A stretch of 5,789 nucleotides of DNA. It comes from Burkholderiales bacterium (GTDB lineage: Bacteria > Pseudomonadota > Gammaproteobacteria > Burkholderiales > Burkholderiaceae_C). The notes beneath the pieces are model-generated. The model saw only the letters and a program-made list of their open reading frames with translations. It ran no database searches and was not told where the DNA came from. The DNA lies in the NCBI GenBank assembly GCA_947474415.1, contig CANJKD010000187.1:1-5789 (forward strand), written 5' to 3'. Below are positions 1-5,524 of the stretch, in pieces (position 1 is the first letter of the stretch; each line of letters starts with the position of its first letter). The position numbers and the translations under genes were made by a program.

Positions 1-151
1 ACACTACCTGGCCGCCTTCGCCTACCGCTTCAACCGGCGCTTCGATCTGCGCACGCTCGTCGCGCGATTGATTGTCGACGTCGCGCGGTGTGGCCCGGTC
101 AAAGAAAAGGTCGTCCGGACGCATGCTGAGGCACGTTAATAATCAAGAGCC
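1..151 (+). mobile_element. Right end of an insertion sequence (IS1595-like); boundary near 143-151
   Basis: The transposase frame stops at 139, and glutathione S-transferase coding sequence is recognisable from about 149-158, so the IS terminus must lie in this short interval. The stretch ending AATCAAGAGCC (141-151) is the likely terminal inverted repeat. The matching left repeat is outside the window and cannot be compared. IS1595-family elements usually duplicate 8 bp of target; if the IS ends at 151 the duplicated bases would be GCCAAGGT (152-159), which is a prediction only. Confidence 0.55.
2..139 (+). CDS. IS1595/ISXO2-like transposase, C-terminal fragment (5' end outside window)
   Basis: The frame opening at base 2 is uninterrupted from the window edge to a double stop (TAA at 137-139, then TAA at 140-142) and encodes 45 residues. 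It contains HYLAAFAYRFNRRF near its start, which resembles the conserved 'YL.EF.YRFNRR' tail that closes the DDE-type transposase domain of ISXO2-like (IS1595 family) elements. The catalytic acidic residues would lie upstream, outside the window, so integrity cannot be judged. The 30 residues after the RFNRR motif are ordinary variable tail. The family call rests on this one motif; another DDE family with a similar tail is possible. Confidence 0.72.
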   Translation, partial: HYLAAFAYRFNRRFDLRTLVARLIVDVARCGPVKEKVVRTHAEAR

Positions 152-547
152 GCCAAGGTGCGCGAGCTGATCACCTTCATCGACCTGCACCTCGAACTCG
201 TGGCCCGCGAGCTGTACCCGAAGGCCTTCTTCGGCGGCGAAGTCAGCGAGGCGAATGCGGCACGCATCCGCAAACTGCTGCAGAAGAACATTGCCGGCTT
301 CAAGCAGCTCGCGAAGTTTTCGCCCTACGTGGCGGGCGCCACCTTCACGCAGGCCGATTGCGCGGCCTGGGTCAGCCTGCCACCGGTCAGCATGGCCACG
401 AAAATCGTCTACGGCGAAGACCTGCTGAGCGCCGGCGGCGTGGACTGGAAGCCCTACGCGAAGCTCGTCGGCGAGCGGCCGAGCGCGCAGCGCGTCACGT
501 CTGACCGCAAGGCCGATCAGGAGAAGGCGGCGGCCACCAAGGGCTGA
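149..547 (+). pseudogene. Glutathione S-transferase, C-terminal domain remnant truncated by the IS
   Basis: The readable product has about 132 residues and matches only the all-helical C-terminal domain of a cytosolic glutathione S-transferase. The helix pair VRELITFIDLHLELVAREL is followed by SPYVAG and FTQADCAAW, the conserved '(S/T)xxD' N-capping box of this fold. Complete proteins of the family run to roughly 200-220 residues; the N-terminal thioredoxin-like half, which binds glutathione, is absent. In its place, with an in-frame stop at 140-142, sits the IS end. A GTG at 158 could serve as a start, but no Shine-Dalgarno sequence precedes it and it falls inside a helix normally preceded by the first domain. 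The missing half may survive beyond the left edge, on the far side of the IS. No glutathione-binding activity is expected. The last residues (KADQEKAAATKG) are a charged, probably disordered tail. Confidence 0.78.
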
Positions 548-551
548 TGAC

Positions 552-568
552 CGCGGCGCGGCGCCGCG
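552..568. terminator. GC-only hairpin between convergent genes, possible bidirectional terminator
   Basis: Bases 552-558 (CGCGGCG) and 562-568 (CGCCGCG) form a perfect 7-bp stem with a 3-nt loop. It lies in the 25-bp gap between the stop of the GST remnant (547) and the stop of the diiron-protein gene (573). No T-tract follows on either strand, so it is not a canonical intrinsic terminator. Position and symmetry suggest a transcript-end structure serving both genes. Confidence 0.35.
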
Positions 569-572
569 AACG

Positions 573-1463
573 TCAAGCGGCTTGCGGGCCTGCCGTGACG
601 GGCGCAGCCGCGACCTTCGCAGCGGCCGTTGCGGCAACCACCGCCGCTATTTCCTTGCGGTAGCGGTTCAGCTCCTGAACGCTCGCAAAGCTGCGCTCCA
701 GCAGCAGGCTCATGTTGTGCAGGATGCGCTCGACGACCTTGGTCTCCCAGACCGCATCGAACTGGATCTGCTTGTCCAGCCATTGCTCCAGCCAGGCCGG
801 GTTCGGCAGCCGGCTTTGCACGGTGTCGCGCGGGAACAGGGTGGCGTTCACATGCAGGTTGGTCGGGTGCAGCGCCTGCGCGGTGCGGCGTGCGCTCGCC
901 ATCAACACGCCGACCTTCGCGAACGCCGCGCGGGCTTCGTCGCCGAACTTCTGCAGCGCGCGTTTCATGTAGCGCAGGTAGGCGCCGCCGTGGCGGGCTT
1001 CGTCGCGCGCCAGCGTTTCGTAGATGGCCTGGATGACGGGTTCGGTGTGCCATTCGGCGGCACGCCGGTACCAGTGGTTCAGCCGGATCTCGCCGCAGAA
1101 ATGCAGCATCAGCGTTTCCAGCGCCGGCGCCGGGTCGAACTCGAAGCGCACCTCGTGCAGTTCGGCCTCGGTGGGCACCAGATCGGGCCGGAAGCGGCGC
1201 AGGTATTCCATCAACACCAGCGAATGCTTCTGTTCCTCAAAGAACCAGACGCTGATGAAGGCGCTGAAGTCGCTGTCGTCGCGGTTGTCACGCAGGAACA
1301 TCTCGGTGGCCGGCAGCGCCGCCCATTCCGTGATGGCGTTCATCTTGATGGTCTGGGCCTGTTCGTCGCTGAGCCTGGACGCATCGAAATGCTCCCAGGG
1401 AATGTCCTTGTCCATGTTCCAGCGCACGGCTTCGAGCTGCTTGAAAAGTTCAGGGTAAATCAT
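573..1463 (-). CDS. Ferritin-like diiron-carboxylate protein (acyl-ACP-desaturase/AurF-like fold)
   Basis: The product has 296 residues from the ATG at 1463-1461. An in-frame TTG at 1487 would add eight residues, but the ATG has GAGG (complement of 1474-1477) 10 nt upstream and opens on MIYPELFKQL, a sensible start. Candidate iron ligands follow the four-helix-bundle diiron pattern: Glu46 or Glu54, Glu77-x-x-His80 (in EEQKH), Glu125 (in CGEIRLNHW) and Glu155-x-x-His158 (in DEARH). This E / ExxH / E / ExxH order and spacing is that of soluble acyl-ACP desaturases, ferritin-like oxidases and AurF-type N-oxygenases, which activate O2. No signal peptide or membrane segment is visible. The C-terminal 30 residues are an Ala-rich tail. 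The gene is divergent from an operon with a FAD oxidoreductase and a lipid methyltransferase, which makes a role in lipid oxidation or desaturation attractive but unproven. Substrate is unknown; iron storage is less likely given the length. Confidence 0.82.
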   Translation of the reverse strand: MIYPELFKQLEAVRWNMDKDIPWEHFDASRLSDEQAQTIKMNAITEWAALPATEMFLRDNRDDSDFSAFISVWFFEEQKHSLVLMEYLRRFRPDLVPTEAELHEVRFEFDPAPALETLMLHFCGEIRLNHWYRRAAEWHTEPVIQAIYETLARDEARHGGAYLRYMKRALQKFGDEARAAFAKVGVLMASARRTAQALHPTNLHVNATLFPRDTVQSRLPNPAWLEQWLDKQIQFDAVWETKVVERILHNMSLLLERSFASVQELNRYRKEIAAVVAATAAAKVAAAPVTAGPQAA

Positions 1464-1557
1464 CGCGTGGTGGCCTCGTTGCTGCAAGGAATTCTAGTCC
1501 GCGCGGCGTGCCCTGACGCAGTGGCGGGCCACCTGGGCAGGCCATTCACCGGCGTGC

Positions 1558-1587
1558 CGCAGGGCCTGCGCATCCGGTCGCGACCGG
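1558..1587. promoter_or_regulatory. Two adjacent palindromes in the divergent intergenic region
   Basis: CCGGTCGCGACCGG at 1574-1587 is a perfect 14-bp palindrome. Four bases to its left, 1558-1570 is a second inverted repeat (CGCAGG-G-CCTGCG, 6-bp arms, 1-nt centre). Both lie about 95-125 bp upstream of the diiron-protein ATG, outside any credible gene. Dimeric regulators favour such sites, but no particular family is indicated, and GC-rich DNA yields short palindromes by chance. Confidence 0.3.
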
Positions 1588-1639
1588 CGCGCGTACAGAG
1601 GACAACGAAGCCGCATCGACCTCGGGCTGCGAAACAAAT

Positions 1640-1669
1640 ACCAATCGGTTATATTAAAAACTGATCAGT
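1640..1669. promoter_or_regulatory. AT-rich promoter island with paired operator-like palindromes
   Basis: In otherwise GC-rich DNA, 1631-1676 is an AT-rich island. It contains ACCAATCGGT (1640-1649, palindromic at 4 of 5 pairs) and ACTGATCAGT (1660-1669, a perfect 10-bp palindrome). The two share 7 of 10 bases and start exactly 20 bp apart, about two helical turns. Between them lies TATATT (1650-1655), 5 of 6 matches to a sigma-70 -10 box on the plus strand, with only a weak -35 (CTGCGA, 1627-1632); TATAAC on the minus strand is a comparable candidate. TetR- or MarR-type regulators use sites like these. TGATCA (1662-1667) also resembles the TGATCC -35 element described for ChrR-controlled ECF sigma promoters, but I cannot pair it with a convincing -10. 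Which gene it serves is open. Confidence 0.4.
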
Positions 1670-1789
1670 AGAAACTGCCATGCTCGCATCCTCGCCCCTC
1701 GCCAAATGTCGCCTGTCAGCGAGCGCCCCAGCTGGCGCCATCCCTCGGCGCGTGGTTGAATTTCTGCCAGGCAAGCGGGTCGGATCGGC

Positions 1790-1820
1790 AAGCTGCAAGC
1801 GCAGCTTCTATTTCTTTTCT
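1790..1820 (+). terminator. Terminator-like hairpin in the leader of the FAD/DUF1365/Cfa operon
   Basis: AAGCTGC (1790-1796) and GCAGCTT (1801-1807) form a perfect 7-bp stem with an AAGC tetraloop, followed by a T-rich run (CTATTTCTTTTCT, 1808-1820). This is the shape of a Rho-independent terminator on the plus strand, although the T-run is interrupted by C and A. No plus-strand gene ends here, so it could act as an attenuator in a long leader starting near 1650-1670, or stop stray transcription entering from the left. Confidence 0.42.
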
Positions 1821-1864
1821 GTTGCGAAGCCTTCGACCCACGTCGCATGCAATCCCCGGGCGCA

Positions 1865-1888
1865 CTCTCTTCTCCCTCCTCCCTCCCT
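1865..1888. other. 24-nt pyrimidine tract; G-rich on the minus strand
   Basis: Every base from 1865 to 1888 is C or T. The minus strand therefore reads GGGAGGGAGGAGGGAG, with three GGG runs and one GG run, enough for a two-tetrad or imperfect G-quadruplex. The tract is in the untranslated region about 85-110 bp upstream of the FAD-oxidoreductase start. Confidence 0.45.
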
Positions 1889-1925
1889 GGTTGGCCCGCA
1901 GACGCTTCGCAACATTTTTCTTGAT

Positions 1926-1954
1926 GCCAGGGGCTGCAGCGCGCAGCCCCTGGC
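1926..1954 (+). promoter_or_regulatory. 12-bp perfect hairpin immediately upstream of the operon's first ribosome binding site
   Basis: GCCAGGGGCTGC (1926-1937) pairs perfectly with GCAGCCCCTGGC (1943-1954) around a 5-nt loop. It ends 4 nt before the TGAGG Shine-Dalgarno sequence (1959-1963) of the ATG at 1973. No T-tract follows on the plus strand, so it is not an intrinsic terminator. A stem this stable next to a ribosome binding site may stabilise the mRNA 5' region, bind a regulator or affect ribosome access. Confidence 0.5.
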
Positions 1955-1972
1955 CGATTGAGGCTCACCCCG

Positions 1973-3292
1973 ATGCGGCGCGTCGCGGTCATCGGTTCCG
2001 GCATCTCGGGTCTGTCGGTGGCACACGGGCTGGCGGGCTTGGCGCATGTCAGCCTGTTCGAAGCGGGCAGCTACTTCGGCGGCCACACACACACGGTGGA
2101 CGTGACGCTCGACGGCCACACCCATGGCGTCGACACCGGCTTTCTGGTGCTGAACGAGCGCACCTACCCGCGACTGCAATGCCTGCTGCGCGAGTTGGGC
2201 GTGCCGATCGCGAAGTCGGACATGTCGTTCTCGGTACAGGTGCCCGACATCGGCCTGGAATGGAGCGGCAACGACCTGAACACGGTCTTCGCACAACGCC
2301 GCAATCTGCTGCGGCCCGGCTTCTGGCGGATGCTGGCCGACCTGCTTCGATTCAACCGCATCGCCACCGCGCTGGCCGTGGGCGGCCGCGAGGGCGAGGG
2401 CGAGGGCTACGAGTCGATCGAATCCTTCCTGGACCGGCACCGCTTCGGCCACGAGTTTCGCCACTGGTATTTTCTGCCGATGATCGGTTGCATCTGGTCA
2501 TGCCCCCTCGACCAGATGCTGCGTTTCCCGGTCGCCACGATGATCCGCTTCTGCCACAACCACGGCCTGATCCAGGTCGCGAACCGGCCGCAGTGGTACA
2601 CGGTGGAAGGCGGTTCGCGGCGCTATGTCGAAAAGATGCTCGCCTTCGTGCCCGACGCGCGCCTGAACACGCCGGTGCGCAGCGTGCGCCGGTTTGACCC
2701 TGGCCATGTGAACGCCGGTGTGATGGTGGCCACCGACGCCGGCACCGAGCACTTCGACGAAGTCGTGATGGCCTGCCACTCCGACCAGTCTCTCGCGCTG
2801 CTCGCCGACCCGACGCCGGCCGAGCGCAAGGTGCTGGGCGCCATCCGCTACCACCGCAACCGGGCCGTTCTGCACACCGACACGGCAATGCTGCCGAAGC
2901 GCCGCCGCGCCTGGGCGGCATGGAACTACGAACGCGCGGCCGGCCGTGCCGGCGACCCCGTCGCCGTGTGCCTGCATTACCTGCTCAACCGCTTGCAGCC
3001 GCTGCCTTTCAGCACACCGGTGCTGGTGTCGTTGAACCCCGCATCGGAACCCCGTGCCGGCACCGCGCTCGGCGAGTACGAATACGCCCACCCGGTGTTC
3101 GACATGGCGGCCATCGGCGCGCAACAACATGTGGGCGAATTGCAAGGCGTTCGAAGCACCTGGTTTTGTGGCGCGTGGACGCGCTACGGCTTCCATGAAG
3201 ACGGCTTGATGTCGGGCCTGGCCGTGTGCGAGGGCTTGAAAGCGCGCCTGGTCGAACGCACCACTGCGCTGGAACGGGAGGAGGTGGCCTGA
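1973..3292 (+). CDS. FAD-dependent NAD(P)-binding oxidoreductase, amine-oxidase-like (COG2907 type)
   Basis: The product has 439 residues from the ATG at 1973, preceded by TGAGG (1959-1963) at 9 nt; an in-frame TTG at 1958 lies in that Shine-Dalgarno sequence and is not preferred. The N-terminus MRRVAVIGSGISGLS (1-15) is a Rossmann dinucleotide-binding motif, with Glu30 at the end of the second strand as expected for the FAD ribose contact. Next come GGHTHTVDV (36-44) and VDTGFLVLNERTYP (53-66), typical of the family. QWYTVEGGSRRYV (207-219) resembles the substrate-domain motif of amine-oxidase-like flavoproteins. The C-terminal FAD motif is WFCGAWTRYGFHEDG (397-411) followed by LMSGLAV. No transmembrane segment is evident. 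It heads an operon and overlaps DUF1365 by one base. Homologues are often annotated as 'cyclopropane/cyclopropene fatty acid synthesis' flavoproteins because of their neighbours. Redox chemistry on unsaturated or methylated acyl chains is the likely job, with substrate unproven. Confidence 0.88.
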   Translation: MRRVAVIGSGISGLSVAHGLAGLAHVSLFEAGSYFGGHTHTVDVTLDGHTHGVDTGFLVLNERTYPRLQCLLRELGVPIAKSDMSFSVQVPDIGLEWSGNDLNTVFAQRRNLLRPGFWRMLADLLRFNRIATALAVGGREGEGEGYESIESFLDRHRFGHEFRHWYFLPMIGCIWSCPLDQMLRFPVATMIRFCHNHGLIQVANRPQWYTVEGGSRRYVEKMLAFVPDARLNTPVRSVRRFDPGHVNAGVMVATDAGTEHFDEVVMACHSDQSLALLADPTPAERKVLGAIRYHRNRAVLHTDTAMLPKRRRAWAAWNYERAAGRAGDPVAVCLHYLLNRLQPLPFSTPVLVSLNPASEPRAGTALGEYEYAHPVFDMAAIGAQQHVGELQGVRSTWFCGAWTRYGFHEDGLMSGLAVCEGLKARLVERTTALEREEVA

Positions 3293-4098
3293 TGGACACG
3301 CTGTCACGCACTCGCGCCCATGCCCTGATCGGCGTCGGCGAAGTTCGTCATGCCCGCGTGCGCCCGGCGCTGCACCGCTTCGCCTACCCCACCTATTTTC
3401 TAATGTTGCCGCTGCGAAGCCTGCGCGCTGCGCCCTGCGCCGCACTGAAACGCAACCGCTTCGGCCTGATCAGCTTCCACGACAGCGACCATGGTGACGG
3501 CCGCACCGACAGCCTGGCCTGGGTGGACGAACTGCTGTCCCACGAAGGCGTGACCGACGCCGACGGCGAGGTCTGGTTGCACAGCTACCCGCGCGTGCTC
3601 GGCCTCACCTTCAAGCCGGTGAGTTTCTGGTACTGCCACCGTGCCGACGACTCGCTCGCGGCGGTGGTGGTCGAAGTGAACAACACCTTTGGCGAGCGGC
3701 ACTGCTACTTGCTCAATGGCCCGACGCTGGCCTTCGGCCGCGAACTTGTCGCACCCAAGGTCTTCCATGTCTCGCCGTTTTGTGACGTGCTCGGCAGCTA
3801 TCGCTTTCGCTTCATGCGCACCGATCTGCAAGTGCCGGCCGACCTGTCCCGCAGCGGCTTCGCGAGAACGGTGGCGCGCATCGATCACCACGACGCCGAA
3901 GGTTTGCTGATCCAGACCAGTGTGTCGGGTGAGCTGAGGCCGCTGACGCCGGCCAGCCTGCGCGCCGCGTTCTTCGGCATGCCGCTGATGACGCTCGGCG
4001 TCATCGTGCACATCCACTGGCAGGCCTGGCTGCTGTGGCGCAAGCATGTGCCGTTCTTCCGCAAGCCGGCGCCGCCCTCGTCCTTCATCACCCGTTGA
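3292..4098 (+). CDS. DUF1365 family protein
   Basis: The product has 268 residues. The ATG at 3292 overlaps the preceding TGA (3290-3292) by one base, indicating translational coupling, and GGGAGGAGG (3276-3284) lies 7 nt upstream. Earlier in-frame starts inside the FAD gene are therefore rejected. Recognisable DUF1365 motifs in order: RHARVRPALHRFAYPTYF (19-36), SYPRVLGLTFKPVSFWYCHR (98-117), VVVEVNNTFGERHCYLL (125-141) and APKVFHVSPFCDVLG (154-168). The hydrophobic stretch LMTLGVIVHIHWQAWLLW (232-249) may be amphipathic or peripheral to the membrane. The biochemical function of DUF1365 is not established. Its near-constant company with FAD oxidoreductase and Cfa-like genes suggests an acyl-chain or lipid-binding or modifying role. 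The conserved His, Asn and Cys residues in SFWYCHR and NNTFGERH would be natural candidates for functional sites. Confidence 0.9.
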   Translation: MDTLSRTRAHALIGVGEVRHARVRPALHRFAYPTYFLMLPLRSLRAAPCAALKRNRFGLISFHDSDHGDGRTDSLAWVDELLSHEGVTDADGEVWLHSYPRVLGLTFKPVSFWYCHRADDSLAAVVVEVNNTFGERHCYLLNGPTLAFGRELVAPKVFHVSPFCDVLGSYRFRFMRTDLQVPADLSRSGFARTVARIDHHDAEGLLIQTSVSGELRPLTPASLRAAFFGMPLMTLGVIVHIHWQAWLLWRKHVPFFRKPAPPSSFITR

Positions 4099-4123
4099 TT
4101 TCGTTCACCTTCCGCGAGCACCG

Positions 4124-5398
4124 ATGACCATGAGCACCACGACCCTGATCCCGCCGCACCTCGCCGCGTCGACCCCGGCCGCCGCGCGGGCCGTGTTCGG
4201 CTTGATGAAGAACCTGAAGCACGGCACGCTCGATGTCCACTTGCCCAACGGCTCGGCCCTGCATTTCGGCACGGCAACCGACACCGAGCTTCGCGCCGCG
4301 ATCCGGCTGCGCAACTGGAACCCGTGCACGGCGGCGCTGAAGTCGGGCGACATCGGCTTCGCCGAAAGCTTCATCGCCGGCGACTGGAGCACGCCCGACC
4401 TGACCGCGCTGCTGACGCTGTTCGTCGCCAACCGCGACGAGGTCGAGTCGCTCGTCTATGGCACTTGGTGGGGTTCGCTGCTGCACCGCGCGAAGCACCT
4501 GCTGAACCGGAACTCGCGCCGCGGCAGCCAGAAGAACATCCACGCCCACTACGACCTCGGCAACGAGTTCTATCGGCTCTGGCTCGACCCGACAATGAAC
4601 TACAGCAGCGCCTGGTTCGAGGGCGATCTCAGCGGCGACATCGTGCAGGCCCAATGGGCCAAGGTGCGGCGCGCGCTGACCGAATGCGGCGTGAAGCCTG
4701 GCGATCGCGTGCTGGAGATCGGCTGCGGCTGGGGCGCACTGGCCGAATGCGCGGCGCGCGACTTCGGCGCCGAAGTGACCGGCGTGACCTTGTCGAGCGA
4801 ACAGCTCGCGTGGGCACAGCAACGGCTGTCAGACGCCGGCCTCGCGGGCGACCTGCGCTACCAGGACTACCGCGAACTGGGCCGTGGGCGTGCGACCGAT
4901 GCGAAGCCCAATGCAAAGTCCGAAGCCCGACCCGACAAAGGGTTCGATGCGATAGCCTCGATCGAGATGTTCGAGGCGGTCGGCCGCGAGTACTGGCCGA
5001 GCTTCTTCGCCACCCTGAAGGCGCAACTCAAACCCGGCGGCAAGGCCTGCATCCAGAGCATCACGATCCGCGACGACCTGTTCGAACGCTACGTACGCTC
5101 GACCGACTTCATCCAGCAGTACATCTTCCCCGGCGGCCTGCTGCCGAGCCCGAGCGCGTTCCGCGCGGCCGCTGCAGCAGCGGGCCTGCGCGTGGTCAAC
5201 GAACTCGCATTTGGCGAAGACTATGCCGAAACCTTGCGCCGTTGGCGCGAGCGTTTTCTGGCTGCCGACGGGCCAGTGCGCAAGCTCGGCTTCGACACGC
5301 GCTTCATGCGCATCTGGGAGTTCTATCTCGGCTATTGCGAGGCAGCCTTTGCAACCGCCAACACCAGCGTCATCCAGTTCACGCTGCAGCGGGATTGA
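4124..5398 (+). CDS. Cyclopropane-fatty-acyl-phospholipid-synthase-like SAM methyltransferase
   Basis: The product has 424 residues from the ATG at 4124, 25 bp after the DUF1365 stop; a second ATG at 4130 is possible and the Shine-Dalgarno is weak (GCGAG, 4114-4118). The N-terminal ~130 residues match the Cfa accessory domain. The catalytic domain follows: HYDLGNEFY (142-150), SAM motif I VLEIGCGWG (196-204), acidic motif IEMFEAVG (280-287), QYIFPGGLLPS (332-342) and the closing FYLGYCEAAF (400-409). Compared from memory with E. coli Cfa, Glu239 (here Glu284), Ile268 (Ile313) and Tyr317 (Tyr367) appear kept, whereas Cys139 is Ser162 (in NYSSAWF) and His266 is Gln311 (in CIQSITI). Both belong to the bicarbonate site. 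It may therefore methylate rather than cyclopropanate the double bond of a phospholipid acyl chain. Residues 251-273 are an unusual charged insert. Third gene of the operon. Confidence 0.9.
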   Translation: MTMSTTTLIPPHLAASTPAAARAVFGLMKNLKHGTLDVHLPNGSALHFGTATDTELRAAIRLRNWNPCTAALKSGDIGFAESFIAGDWSTPDLTALLTLFVANRDEVESLVYGTWWGSLLHRAKHLLNRNSRRGSQKNIHAHYDLGNEFYRLWLDPTMNYSSAWFEGDLSGDIVQAQWAKVRRALTECGVKPGDRVLEIGCGWGALAECAARDFGAEVTGVTLSSEQLAWAQQRLSDAGLAGDLRYQDYRELGRGRATDAKPNAKSEARPDKGFDAIASIEMFEAVGREYWPSFFATLKAQLKPGGKACIQSITIRDDLFERYVRSTDFIQQYIFPGGLLPSPSAFRAAAAAAGLRVVNELAFGEDYAETLRRWRERFLAADGPVRKLGFDTRFMRIWEFYLGYCEAAFATANTSVIQFTLQRD

Positions 5399-5435
5399 CC
5401 AGCCACCTCAACGCGGGCCAGCGCCGGGCCGCCAT

Positions 5436-5513
5436 GGGCCACGAAGAGGCCCACGATGTGGCCCTCGGCGGCGCTTGCACCCGCTCGGCGGGTGGCGCCG
5501 GTACGCCGGTGCC
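5436..5513. terminator. Hairpin cluster in the convergent gap between the Cfa-like and HAD genes
   Basis: The 126-bp gap (5399-5524) has no gene but holds several inverted repeats. These are GGGCCAC/GTGGCCC (5436-5442 with 5458-5464), CACCCGC-TCG-GCGGGTG (5478-5494, 7-bp stem) and GGCGCCGG-TACG-CCGGTGCC (5494-5513, 8-bp stem with one G-U pair and a tetraloop). The last two are back to back. No T-tract follows, so this is a structured, possibly bidirectional transcript-end region rather than a textbook terminator. Confidence 0.35.
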
Positions 5514-5524
5514 GGGTGCGCCAG

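Noticed and set aside
1461..1487. TTG at 1487 as start of the diiron protein
   Set aside because: The ATG at 1463 has a better-placed GAGG, and the extra eight residues (MQQRGHHA) look like untranslated sequence.
582..1664. Long plus-strand ORF (360 aa) opposite the diiron gene
   Set aside because: It mirrors the minus-strand gene, which has clear ExxH motifs. The shadow product has no recognisable domain and is an artefact of high GC.
1680..1961. 93-aa plus-strand ORF in the intergenic leader
   Set aside because: No Shine-Dalgarno, no recognisable family, and it runs through the terminator-like hairpin, pyrimidine tract and 12-bp stem; more likely untranslated leader. A minus-strand ORF at 1654-2004 is rejected for the same lack of support.
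2084..2094. CACACACACAC dinucleotide run, possible phase-variation tract
   Set aside because: Only 11 nt, and explained by the conserved GGHTHT motif of the flavoprotein.
2390..2407. Three tandem GAGGGC hexamers
   Set aside because: In-frame within the FAD gene (REGEGEG loop), too short to be more than a local loop expansion.
2498..3445. Minus-strand ORF (315 aa) opposite the FAD oxidoreductase and DUF1365
   Set aside because: Arg/Gly/His/Val-rich shadow translation spanning two well-supported genes; no family motif.
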